A DNA stretch of 64,000 nt from Salipiger sp. IMCC34102. Its GTDB lineage: Bacteria; Pseudomonadota; Alphaproteobacteria; Rhodobacterales; Rhodobacteraceae. The first letter of the stretch is position 1; the number at the start of each line of letters is the position of its first letter. Positions 51,681 to 59,204 of this stretch are shown here, piece after piece. The translations under genes were made by a program, and so were the position numbers. Under the pieces are notes generated by a model. That model was not told where the DNA came from. It saw nothing but the letters and a program-made list of their open reading frames with translations, and did not search any database. The stretch is from positions 310,001 through 374,000 of the forward strand of contig NZ_SELQ01000003.1 of assembly GCF_004145405.1 (NCBI RefSeq). The letters are read 5' to 3'.

Positions 51681-52672
51681 AGTTCGGGGCCGTTCCGGTC
51701 GCGGCGGCCGAAGGGGCCGTGCTGGCCCATTCCCTGCAGGCGGGCGGGGGGCGCTTGCGCAAGGGCCGCGTGCTGGACGCGGCGGATGTCGCGGCCCTCG
51801 CACGGGGCGGACATGCAGAGGTCACGGTCGCCCGGCTCGACCCCGGCGACCTGGACGAGGACAGCGCCGCCACGCGGATCGCCCGCGCGCTGGTCCCCGA
51901 CGACACGGCGGGCATAAAGATCACGACCGCCGCGACGGGGCGGGTGAACCTCAAGGCGCAAGGCCCGGGCGTCGTCACCTTCGACGCGGCGGCGATCCAT
52001 GCGCTCAACGCGGTCGACCCCATGATCACCGTGGCCACGGTGCCGCAGGCGACCCGCGTGAGCGCGGGGCAACTGATCGCGACGATCAAGATCATCTCCT
52101 TCGCGGTGGCGGGCCGCCTGGTGGAGCGGGCCTGCGCCGCGGTGCCCGCGTCCGCGGTGACGCTGCACCCGCCACGCCTGTCTCGCGCGGTCCTGATCGA
52201 GACGCGGATCGGCGATGCCGCCCCGTCTCCCAAGGGGCGGGAGGCCTTGCGCAAACGTCTGTCCCGCCTCGATGCACAGCTGGCACCACGGATCGTCGTC
52301 CCGCACGAGACCGCTGACCTGGCGCGTGCGCTGGCGGGGGCGCAAGGCGACCTGATCTTCATCCTCACCGGTTCGGCCACCTCGGATATCGCCGACACGG
52401 CCCCCTCCGCGGTGGTGTCCGCGGGCGGGCGGGTGATCCACTACGGAATGCCGGTCGACCCGGGGAACCTGCTGTTCCTGGGGGCGCTGGGCGCGCGTCC
52501 GGTGATCGGCCTGCCGGGCTGCGCGCGCTCGCCCGCGCTCAACGGTGCGGACTGGGTGCTGGAGCGGGTGATCTGCGGTCTTCCCGTCGGGCCTGCCGAG
52601 ATCGCGGCGATGGGATTGGGCGGGCTGCTCAAGGAAATACCGACGCGGCCACGGCCACGCGCGGACGGCTGA
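51677..52672 (+). CDS. Molybdopterin-binding protein (MoeA/MogA-like domain)
   Basis: 331 residues from a GTG at 51677 inside the xdhC stop. The N-terminus (VKFGAVPVAAAEGAVLAHSL) and RLRKGRVLDAADVAAL resemble MoeA linker domains, and the C-terminal half has the MoCF signature: FILTGSATSDIADTAPSAVVSAGGRVIHYGMPVDPGNLLFLGALGARPVIGLPGCARSPALNGADWVLERV. In some genomes this domain is fused to a MocA-type nucleotidyltransferase; here that domain is missing and a free-standing copy is at 24405-24986. Coupled to xdhC, so probably acts in the same cofactor-loading pathway. Confidence 0.85.
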   Translation: MKFGAVPVAAAEGAVLAHSLQAGGGRLRKGRVLDAADVAALARGGHAEVTVARLDPGDLDEDSAATRIARALVPDDTAGIKITTAATGRVNLKAQGPGVVTFDAAAIHALNAVDPMITVATVPQATRVSAGQLIATIKIISFAVAGRLVERACAAVPASAVTLHPPRLSRAVLIETRIGDAAPSPKGREALRKRLSRLDAQLAPRIVVPHETADLARALAGAQGDLIFILTGSATSDIADTAPSAVVSAGGRVIHYGMPVDPGNLLFLGALGARPVIGLPGCARSPALNGADWVLERVICGLPVGPAEIAAMGLGGLLKEIPTRPRPRADG

Positions 52673-52928
52673 GGGCAACCGGGCCCGGCGTGCCACTCGG
52701 ATCGCGCCTGGAAACGAACGTCCCCCGATCCGGACGGGTCGACGTCAGCGGCTGGAGGATGCCTTGCCTCTCGGTCGCCGGATTGGCGATTTGCGCGCCG
52801 TGACGGTCCGGATAGGGATAGGCGGGTCTTTGCCCATGCCCCATCTGGACCCGGAACGCCTATGGCGCGCCGCCGGTTTGTTACCGAGCCTTCGGAGGGC
52901 GAAGGCAACCGACACGAGGTAGATCAAG

Positions 52929-55286
52929 ATGACACGGACCCGATTGAGTTCGACGACTGCGCTGGTCGTCAGCATGGCCATGACACCCGCATTCGCGCAG
53001 GATGCACCGTTCCCCTGCGAGGTCGGGGGCGGCATGAGCGTCGACAGCGCCGAAGCCTTTGCAACCTACCTGATCGCGCAACGCGAGACGGACACCGAAA
53101 TCACCTTCGACGACCCGGCGCTCTGCGGTCCCCTGGCGGGCGAGCAGGCCAAGCAGGTCGCGGGCGAAGCGCTGGCCGATCTCGAGATTCCGGACGCCGA
53201 GGGCGCCGAGACGACGGCGGAGGTCGCGAGCGAAGAGGCGATCGATGAAAGCGCGACCCTGGCCGAGGATGGAACGGTCGAGGCCGAAGGCGAGGCTGCG
53301 ACAGAGGCCGAAGCCGCCGCTGACCCCGCTGCCGAAGCCGCCGCTGACCCCGCTGCCGAAGCTGCCGCTGACCCCGCTGCCGAAGCTGCTGCGGACCCCG
53401 CTGCCGAACCCGCTGCGGACCCGTCCGCTGTAGACGCTTCCGATCCGGCGGCTGACGCCTCTACCGATTCCGCCGCGGAAGGTGCTGCTGATCCCGCCGC
53501 AGAGGCCGCAGCCGATCCTGCGGCCGATGCTGCCGCAGATCCCGCCGCCGAAGCGGGCGCTGACGCCGCTGCCGACGCGGCCACTGATCCGGCTGCCGAT
53601 GCTGCCGGTGATCCCGCCGCCGAACCAGCCGCTGACGCTGCAGCCGATCCCGCTGCCGACGCGGCCGCTGATCCGGCTGCCGACGCCGCGACCGATCCTG
53701 TTGTGGACCCCAGCTCCGATCCGAGCGCGGATCCTGCCGCCGATGCGGCTGCTGCAGCCGAAACCGATGCGACAGGGGCCGAGACGACCGATCCCGCCAT
53801 GACTGACATGGCCGAGGATACGGCCGAACCGGCCGTGGACGAAACCGCCGATGCCGCGCCCGAAGCGGAAGACGGCGGGATGAGCGATGCCGATCTGGCC
53901 GCCGCGTTGGAGGCACAGGGCGCCGAAGAGGGCGTGACCGCCGATACCGATGCGCAAGAGTCCGAGATGGAGACGTCGGTCGAGGCCGAAACCTCCGCCG
54001 AGACCACGGAGGAGAGCGCGACCGAAGAGACCACGGACGAGAGCGCGACTGCGGAGGCCGAGACCGACAACGAAGGCCGCATCGGCGAGGAAACCTCTGC
54101 CGACAGCAGCGTGCCGCCGGCCGATACGACCGAAGGCTCCGGTATCGACGAACAGACGTCGGCGGACAGCAGCCTGCCGCCCGAACCGACCGCCGAAGAA
54201 CGTGCGGCCCGTGAAGAGCGTCGCGCCGAACGCGCGGCCGCACGTCAGCAATCCGCCGCCGCCCAGGCCGACGCCGCTCCGGCGGAGACCGAGACCGAGG
54301 AAGTGACCGAAGCCGACGTCCGGCAGGCCTCCGAGGATTTCCAGTCCCAGGTGCTGAGCGACAACGAGGACGTGGCGGTCGAGGAGGATGACGACGACGG
54401 CCTGTCGAACTTCGAGAAGGCAATTCTGCTGGGCCTCGGCGCTGCCACCGTCGGCACGTTGCTGAACAACGGCGACGAAGTGGTGTCGAACTCGGGCGAC
54501 CGCCTGATCGTCCAGCGCGACGGCGAGTTGCGCGTGCTCAAGGACGACAACACCCTGCTGCGCCAGCCCGGCGCCCAGGTGCAGACGCAGACCTTCGACG
54601 ATGGCTCCACCCTGACCACGGTCACCCGCGAGGACGGCAGCGTCGTGCGCACGGTGCGCTCGGCGGACGGCACGGTGCTGCGCCGGACGCTGGTGCGCGC
54701 GGACGGCACGGATGTCGCCCTGATCGACGACCTCGATACCACGGTCGCGCCCGTCGACGTCTCGACCCTGCCGACGGTGTCTTCCCGCAGCCCCACGACG
54801 CTGACCGGCTCCGACGACGCGGCCCTGCGGTCGGCCCTGACAGCCAACCTTCTGGCCAACAGCGAGCGGACCTACTCGCTCGAGCAGGTGCGCGGCATCC
54901 AGGAGGTCCGGCAACTGGCCCCCGAGGTGGAACTGGACACGGTGACCTTCGCCACCGGATCCGCCGCGATCCAGCCGAGCCAGGCCGAAGAGCTTGGCAC
55001 CCTGGGCCGCGCGATCCTCGACGTGATCGAGGAGAACCCCGGCGCGATCTTCCTGGTCGAAGGTCACACGGATGCGGTCGGTGACGCAGCCTACAACCTC
55101 GGGCTGTCGGACCGCCGGGCCGAGACCGTGGCGCTCGCGCTGACGCAATACTTCGGCGTGCCGCCGGAGAACCTGGTCACGCAAGGCTACGGCGAGCAGA
55201 ACCTGAAGATCCGGACCTCCGAGGCGGAGCGCGCCAACCGTCGCGCGGCGCTGCGCAACATCACGGGCCTTCTGCGCGACAGCTGA
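52929..55286 (+). CDS. OmpA-family protein with a long Ala/Asp/Glu/Pro repeat tract
   Basis: 785 residues, signal peptide MTRTRLSSTTALVVSMAMTPAFAQ. A short N-terminal domain with two cysteines (PCEVGGG, ALCGPL) precedes an acidic low-complexity region of about 250 residues, many units of AADPAAE or close variants, then a Glu/Thr/Ser/Arg-rich linker, a small hydrophobic helix (NFEKAILLGLGAATVGTLLNN), beta-rich sequence, and an OmpA-like peptidoglycan-binding domain at about 668-775 (FATGSAAIQPSQAEELGTL; VEGHTDAVGDAAYNLGLSDRRAETVALAL; RANRRAALRN). It should be attached to the outer membrane or periplasm. The frame on the opposite strand is open only because of the repeat. Confidence 0.88.
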   Translation: MTRTRLSSTTALVVSMAMTPAFAQDAPFPCEVGGGMSVDSAEAFATYLIAQRETDTEITFDDPALCGPLAGEQAKQVAGEALADLEIPDAEGAETTAEVASEEAIDESATLAEDGTVEAEGEAATEAEAAADPAAEAAADPAAEAAADPAAEAAADPAAEPAADPSAVDASDPAADASTDSAAEGAADPAAEAAADPAADAAADPAAEAGADAAADAATDPAADAAGDPAAEPAADAAADPAADAAADPAADAATDPVVDPSSDPSADPAADAAAAAETDATGAETTDPAMTDMAEDTAEPAVDETADAAPEAEDGGMSDADLAAALEAQGAEEGVTADTDAQESEMETSVEAETSAETTEESATEETTDESATAEAETDNEGRIGEETSADSSVPPADTTEGSGIDEQTSADSSLPPEPTAEERAAREERRAERAAARQQSAAAQADAAPAETETEEVTEADVRQASEDFQSQVLSDNEDVAVEEDDDDGLSNFEKAILLGLGAATVGTLLNNGDEVVSNSGDRLIVQRDGELRVLKDDNTLLRQPGAQVQTQTFDDGSTLTTVTREDGSVVRTVRSADGTVLRRTLVRADGTDVALIDDLDTTVAPVDVSTLPTVSSRSPTTLTGSDDAALRSALTANLLANSERTYSLEQVRGIQEVRQLAPEVELDTVTFATGSAAIQPSQAEELGTLGRAILDVIEENPGAIFLVEGHTDAVGDAAYNLGLSDRRAETVALALTQYFGVPPENLVTQGYGEQNLKIRTSEAERANRRAALRNITGLLRDS
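53300..53760 (+). repeat. Low-complexity coding repeat (AADPAAE units)
   Basis: Repeats of 21 bases around GCTGACCCCGCTGCCGAA, nearly perfect at 53315-53400 and drifting after. They encode AADPAAE. Neighbouring units vary mostly at the third codon position, so the protein repeat is under selection or the array is young at the 5' end. Confidence 0.75.
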
Positions 55287-55308
55287 GCCCCTGCATGGCT
55301 AGAAACCA

Positions 55309-55342
55309 AAAGGACCGCAGCACAAGCTGCGGTCCTTTCTTT
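55309..55342 (+). terminator. Strong bidirectional terminator between the OmpA-family gene and infC
   Basis: AAAGGACCGCAG (55309-55320), loop, CTGCGGTCCTTT (55327-55338) is a perfect 12-bp stem, with T-rich sequence after it on the right and A-rich before it on the left. The two genes are convergent. Confidence 0.9.
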
Positions 55343-55378
55343 TCGTAAGCCCGGTCGTTCGAGACGTGGTCGGCGGTC

Positions 55379-55924
55379 CTACTTGGACAACGGTCCGATC
55401 AGCATGACCATCTGGCGGCCTTCCATCTTGGGGAAGTTCTCGACCTTGCCGTGCTCCTTGGTGTCGGCGGCGACACGTTCGAGAAGCTGGCGGCCCAGCT
55501 CCTGGTGGGCCATCTCGCGGCCCCGGAAGCGCAGGGTGATCTTCACCTTGTCGCCGTTCTCGAGAAACTTGTAGACGTTCTTCATCTTCACACCGTAGTC
55601 GTGGTCGTCGGTGTTGGGACGGAACTTGATCTCCTTGATCTCGATCGTCTTCTGCTTCTTGCGCGCCTCGGCCTCTTTCTTCTGCGTCTCGTACTTGAAC
55701 TTGCCGAAGTCCATGATCTTGCAGACGGGCGGCTTGGCGTTCGGAGAGATCTCGACCAGGTCCAGACCGGCGTCCTGAGCCATGACGAGTGCGCGTTCGG
55801 GGCTGACGACACCCACGTTTTCCCCTTCGGCGCCAATCAGGCGCACGTCGGTGCCACGGATGCGGTCGTTGATACGGGGTCCGGTGTCGCGCACCGGGGG
55901 GGCGTTATGAGGTCTGCGTCCTAT
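55379..55924 (-). CDS. infC: Translation initiation factor IF-3, non-canonical start
   Basis: 181 residues. IF-3 keeps the 30S subunit free and checks the start codon. The N-domain ([27 protein letters not shown]) and C-domain ([45 protein letters not shown]) are complete. The obvious GTG at 55894 omits the RRPHNAPP segment conserved in alphaproteobacterial IF-3. Extending upstream gives an ATA at 55924 ([15 protein letters not shown]) with AAAGGA eight bases before it; an ATC at 55927 is also possible. A rare start is normal for infC and allows autoregulation by IF-3 itself. Confidence 0.92.
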   Translation of the reverse strand: MGRRPHNAPPVRDTGPRINDRIRGTDVRLIGAEGENVGVVSPERALVMAQDAGLDLVEISPNAKPPVCKIMDFGKFKYETQKKEAEARKKQKTIEIKEIKFRPNTDDHDYGVKMKNVYKFLENGDKVKITLRFRGREMAHQELGRQLLERVAADTKEHGKVENFPKMEGRQMVMLIGPLSK

Positions 55925-56096
55925 GATCTTCGTCCTTTGATCGTTGCTGTAAGGGTTGAAATACTAGGTAATGCGGGGGCAGGATCGCTTCAAGCGTCAA
56001 TTCATTGGGGCTTTCGGGGTTTTCTTGGTTCACGAGAGCGTCATATAAACGCACGAAAGGCAGGGCATTCAGTCTGCCAGCACTAGGAGATTTGCC

Positions 56097-57047
56097 ATGC
56101 AAGCTTTGGTCATCATCGTCGTGGTCGCCGTTCTGGGCTACTTCGGGTATCAGTACGTCGCCAATGACGCCGATCCGCAGGATGTGGTCGCGGGCACCGA
56201 AACCGAGGTGGAGGAGACCACCGTCGAGGTCGAGGACGCGGCTGAGGAAACCGCCGAGGCCGCCGAGCAGGCCGCCGAGGACGCGGCTGCGGAGACCGAA
56301 GCCGCCGCGGAGGAAGTTGCCGCCGAAACCGAGGCCGCCGCTGAAGAAGCCGCTGCGGAAGCGGATGAAGCCGCCGAGGCCGCCGCCGCCGAGGTCGAGA
56401 ACAACGGTGAAGATACCGCCGAGCTTGCGGAAGAGGGTGACGTGGCCGTCGAAGAAGCCGTGGAGGACGCCGAAGAGGCGATCGAGCCCGAAGGCACGGA
56501 AGATGGTGGCGAACCAAACGACGAAGTGACTGCGGCTGGTGCCGAAGCGGATGCGGCCACCGAGGCGGGCGATACCGAAGCCCAACAGGCTGCCGAGGCC
56601 GAGGAAGCGGAAGCCCAAGCCGCCGCCGAAGCGGAAGACGAGGCGTTGCAGCAGGCCTACGAGGATGCAGCTGCATCTGCTGAAGCCGCCGCGGAAGATG
56701 ACGCGGCCGAGAGCGACGCGACGGCGACCTCCGACACCGAGACCGCCGCGGATAGTGACACCGACGCCGCCGCCGACACCGAGGCTGCCGCCGAGGGCGG
56801 CACCGAGGCTGCCGCCGAAACGGAAGCTGCCGATACCGCCGCCGCCGACACGGCCGACATCGACCCCGAAACCCTTCTGACCGTCGAAGGGTTCGACGCC
56901 GAAGCGCTGATCGCAGGTATCCGGGACAGCAACCTGCCTCCGCTGCAGCAGGCCGCGCTGGCCCGTGCTGTGGACTCGGCCGGCGACGACCCCGAAGCGC
57001 GGAGCGCCGTGATCGAGCGCATCCGCGCGGCCTACGGTCTGGACTGA
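56097..57047 (+). CDS. Membrane-anchored acidic Ala/Glu-rich protein
   Basis: 316 residues with AGGAG before the ATG. One N-terminal membrane helix (MQALVIIVVVAVLGYFGYQYVAN) precedes about 220 residues of very acidic low-complexity sequence (runs of EAAAE and ETEAA), then a short conserved-looking C-terminal domain (LLTVEGFDAEALIAGIRDSNLPPLQQAALARAVDSAGDDPEARSAVIERIRAAYGL). The last part suggests a folded helical module at the end of a long negatively charged arm. Function unknown. It resembles the composition of the OmpA-family protein on the other side of infC. Confidence 0.75.
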   Translation: MQALVIIVVVAVLGYFGYQYVANDADPQDVVAGTETEVEETTVEVEDAAEETAEAAEQAAEDAAAETEAAAEEVAAETEAAAEEAAAEADEAAEAAAAEVENNGEDTAELAEEGDVAVEEAVEDAEEAIEPEGTEDGGEPNDEVTAAGAEADAATEAGDTEAQQAAEAEEAEAQAAAEAEDEALQQAYEDAAASAEAAAEDDAAESDATATSDTETAADSDTDAAADTEAAAEGGTEAAAETEAADTAAADTADIDPETLLTVEGFDAEALIAGIRDSNLPPLQQAALARAVDSAGDDPEARSAVIERIRAAYGLD

Positions 57048-57068
57048 CCGTCGCGTATCGCACCAACG

Positions 57069-57103
57069 AAAAGGCCGCGCCCCCGAAGGGACGCGGCCTT
57101 TTT
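57069..57103 (+). terminator. Terminator after the acidic membrane protein gene
   Basis: AAAAGGCCGCG (57069-57079) pairs with CGCGGCCTTTT (57092-57102) followed by T. The stem is also usable leftward, after the end of fpr at 57124. Confidence 0.88.
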
Positions 57104-57123
57104 CGTGCCGATCTGCCAGTAGG

Positions 57124-57966
57124 TCAGCCGACGAAGGCCTTCTCGATCACGAATTCGCCCGGTTCGGAATTGGCCCCTTCGCGCAGGCCGGCCTGTTCAA
57201 GAAGGGCCGCGATGTCCTTGTTGAAGGCCAGCGACCCGCAGACCATGGCACGGTCCGTGGCCGGGTCGAGCGGCGGCACGCCGAGATCCTCGAACAAGGT
57301 GCCATTCTCGATCAGCGTGGTGATCCGGCCCATCTTGAGGCTGCTTTCCCGCGTCGTGGTGGGATAGTAACGGATCTTGTCGAGGTTTTCCTGGCCCAGA
57401 AGCTCGATCATCATCTCGTCCTTCTTGAGACGGGCGATCAGCTCTGCGCCGTAGGTCAACTCCGCCACGTCGCGGCAGGTGTGGGTGACGATGACCTCTT
57501 CGAAGCGCTCGAAGGTTTCCGGCTCGCGCAGGAGAGAGGCAAAGGGGGCGAAGCCGGTGCCGGTGGCGAAGAAGTAGATCCGCTTGCCCGGCAGGACCGC
57601 GTCGTGCACCAGCGTGCCGACGGGCTTGGGCCGCAGGATGATCTGGTCGCCGGGCTTGATGTGCTGCAGCTTGCTGGTGAGCGGTCCGTCCTCGACCTTG
57701 ATCGAGTAGAACTCCAGCTCGTCGTCCCAGGCGGGCGAGGCGATGGAATAGGCGCGCAGCAGTGGTTTCTGCTTGCCCGTCTCGGGGTGCGGATCGCCCA
57801 TCAGTCCGATCATCACGAATTCGCCGGACCGGAACCGCAGGGACGCCGGCCGCGTCACGCGGAACGCGAAGAGCTTGTCGGTGTAATGCGTGACGGCGGT
57901 CACGGTCTGGGCGTCGGGCAGCACGGGTTGGGCTGTGGTGTCGGTCACGGGGCGGTGCTCTGTCAT
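57124..57966 (-). CDS. fpr: Ferredoxin-NADP reductase
   Basis: 280 residues from the ATG at 57966, with GAGG eight bases upstream. FAD-binding RxYS motif is LLRAYSIASPAWDDEL, and the NADP-binding side has IYFFATGTGFAPFASLLREP, AMVCGSLAFNKDIAALLEQAGL and a C-terminal VIEKAFVG. The enzyme moves electrons between NADPH and ferredoxin. It follows the sulfite-reduction genes in the same direction, where it can supply reduced ferredoxin for the nitrite/sulfite reductase. It ends at the terminator at 57069-57103. Confidence 0.94.
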   Translation of the reverse strand: MTEHRPVTDTTAQPVLPDAQTVTAVTHYTDKLFAFRVTRPASLRFRSGEFVMIGLMGDPHPETGKQKPLLRAYSIASPAWDDELEFYSIKVEDGPLTSKLQHIKPGDQIILRPKPVGTLVHDAVLPGKRIYFFATGTGFAPFASLLREPETFERFEEVIVTHTCRDVAELTYGAELIARLKKDEMMIELLGQENLDKIRYYPTTTRESSLKMGRITTLIENGTLFEDLGVPPLDPATDRAMVCGSLAFNKDIAALLEQAGLREGANSEPGEFVIEKAFVG

Positions 57967-58027
57967 GTCAAATCCTCGGCGCGGGCGCGCCGTCCTTCGT
58001 CTAGGGCAATTGGAATGGGGATGAAAG

Positions 58028-58423
58028 TCAGCCGCGCAGGCGGGACTGGTAGTCGTGGGCGCGCCAGTCGGCGCGGGCCAGCCATTGGTCCTGCGGCTGT
58101 CGCGCGGCGAGGTCGTCGTCGATCTCGACCTCGTCGAAACCGGAGCGGCGCGCCATGGCGTATTGATCGGCCAGCACATGGCCGTGCGCGCGCAGCCGGC
58201 CGGTGAAGCCGGCGCGGCGCAAGACGGCCGCAAGCGTGAACCCGCGTCCGTCCGCGAAGCTTGGGAAGGCGATCCGAACGGCCTGCGCCTGCGCAAGCGC
58301 CGCCACCTCCTGCGGATCGGCGTCGGATGGCACGTCGACCGCCGCCCCGCCTTCACCAAGCGGCGTGAAGGTCCCGTCGAAATCGTCGGGCCCGAAGCCG
58401 CTGTCGGTCACAATCACGCTCAT
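58028..58423 (-). CDS. DUF934 sulfite-reduction accessory protein
   Basis: 131 residues from the ATG at 58423 (MSVIVTDSGFGPDDFDG). DUF934 proteins regularly sit beside cysI and cysH in proteobacteria, and are thought to help assimilatory sulfite reduction, perhaps as a CysJ substitute partner. The segments AFPSFADGRGFTLAAVLRRAGFTGRLRAHGHVLADQYAMARRSGFDEVEID match the family. Downstream of cysH, separated by repeat copy G, and 61 bases before fpr. Confidence 0.85.
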   Translation of the reverse strand: MSVIVTDSGFGPDDFDGTFTPLGEGGAAVDVPSDADPQEVAALAQAQAVRIAFPSFADGRGFTLAAVLRRAGFTGRLRAHGHVLADQYAMARRSGFDEVEIDDDLAARQPQDQWLARADWRAHDYQSRLRG

Positions 58424-58449
58424 GTCGTCTCCTTCGGGGCGCTGCATTT

Positions 58450-58479
58450 CCCATTCATCTGGCTAAATAAACTCGAATC
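58450..58479 (-). repeat. Dispersed 3'-flanking repeat, copy G
   Basis: On the leftward strand: GAGTTTATTTAGCCAG then ATGAATGGG. It matches copy D at about 22 of 25 positions. It lies just after the cysH stop, in the same orientation as cysH. Confidence 0.7.
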
Positions 58480-58484
58480 CTGCC

Positions 58485-59204
58485 TCATGCCGACACGCGC
58501 ACCGGTTTGCCATTGACGAAATGGATGCCGCATTCGGACTTCTGACGGTTGCGCCAGCGTCCGGCGCGGGGATCCTCTCCGGGGGCGACCTTGGTGGTGC
58601 AGGGCGCACAGCCGATGGACGGATAGCCCTGCGCCACCAGCGGGTGCCGGGGCAGGCGGTTCTCGACCATGTAGTCCTGCACGTCCGAACTCGTCCAATG
58701 GGCCAGCGGGTTGACCTTGAGGTGGTCCCCGTCGGCTTCGAAGAACTTCAGCTGCACCCGCGCGCCGCCCTGGTACTGCTTGCGCCCGGTGATCCAGCCG
58801 TCGAAACCCGCCAGCGCGCGTTGCAGCGGTTCGGTCTTGCGCAAGGCGCAGCAGCCGTCGGGGTCCGACAGGTGCAAGAGTCCCTCGTTGTCGCGGTCCA
58901 TGACCTCTGCGCGGTCGGGGTGCAGGATTCGCACGTCACGCAGGCGCAGCTGTTCGGCCACCTCCATCTGGTAGGTCAGTGTCTCGGCAAACAGCATGTG
59001 CGTGTCGAGAAACAGCACCGGCGTGGCGCGGTCGATCTTGGAGACCATGTGCAGCAGCGCCACGGATTCGGCCCCGAAGGAGCTGACCATCGCCAGTTTG
59101 CCGACCTGGCTGTCCGACAGCGCGCGTTCGAGCACCGCATGGGCCGAATGATGCCGGTAGGCCTCGTTCAGCGCATCGGCGCGATCATCGATATCATGCG
59201 GCAT
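58485..59204 (-). CDS. cysH: Adenylyl-sulfate (APS/PAPS) reductase
   Basis: 239 residues from the ATG at 59204, overlapping the cysI stop by 11 bases. The P-loop-like SFGAESVALLHMV, the LDTHMLFAETLTYQ motif and the catalytic Cys in ECGIHF at the C-terminus are present. Two cysteine pairs (GCCALRK and GCAPCTTK) bind a 4Fe-4S cluster, the mark of the APS-type enzyme rather than the cluster-free PAPS reductase. It makes sulfite, which the neighbouring cysI product reduces. Confidence 0.93.
   Translation of the reverse strand: MPHDIDDRADALNEAYRHHSAHAVLERALSDSQVGKLAMVSSFGAESVALLHMVSKIDRATPVLFLDTHMLFAETLTYQMEVAEQLRLRDVRILHPDRAEVMDRDNEGLLHLSDPDGCCALRKTEPLQRALAGFDGWITGRKQYQGGARVQLKFFEADGDHLKVNPLAHWTSSDVQDYMVENRLPRHPLVAQGYPSIGCAPCTTKVAPGEDPRAGRWRNRQKSECGIHFVNGKPVRVSA

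Noticed and set aside
52881-55184. Long leftward frame opposite the OmpA-family gene with Gly/Ser-rich repeats
   Set aside because: It is the reverse complement of the AADPAAE coding repeat; the forward frame has a signal peptide and OmpA domain.
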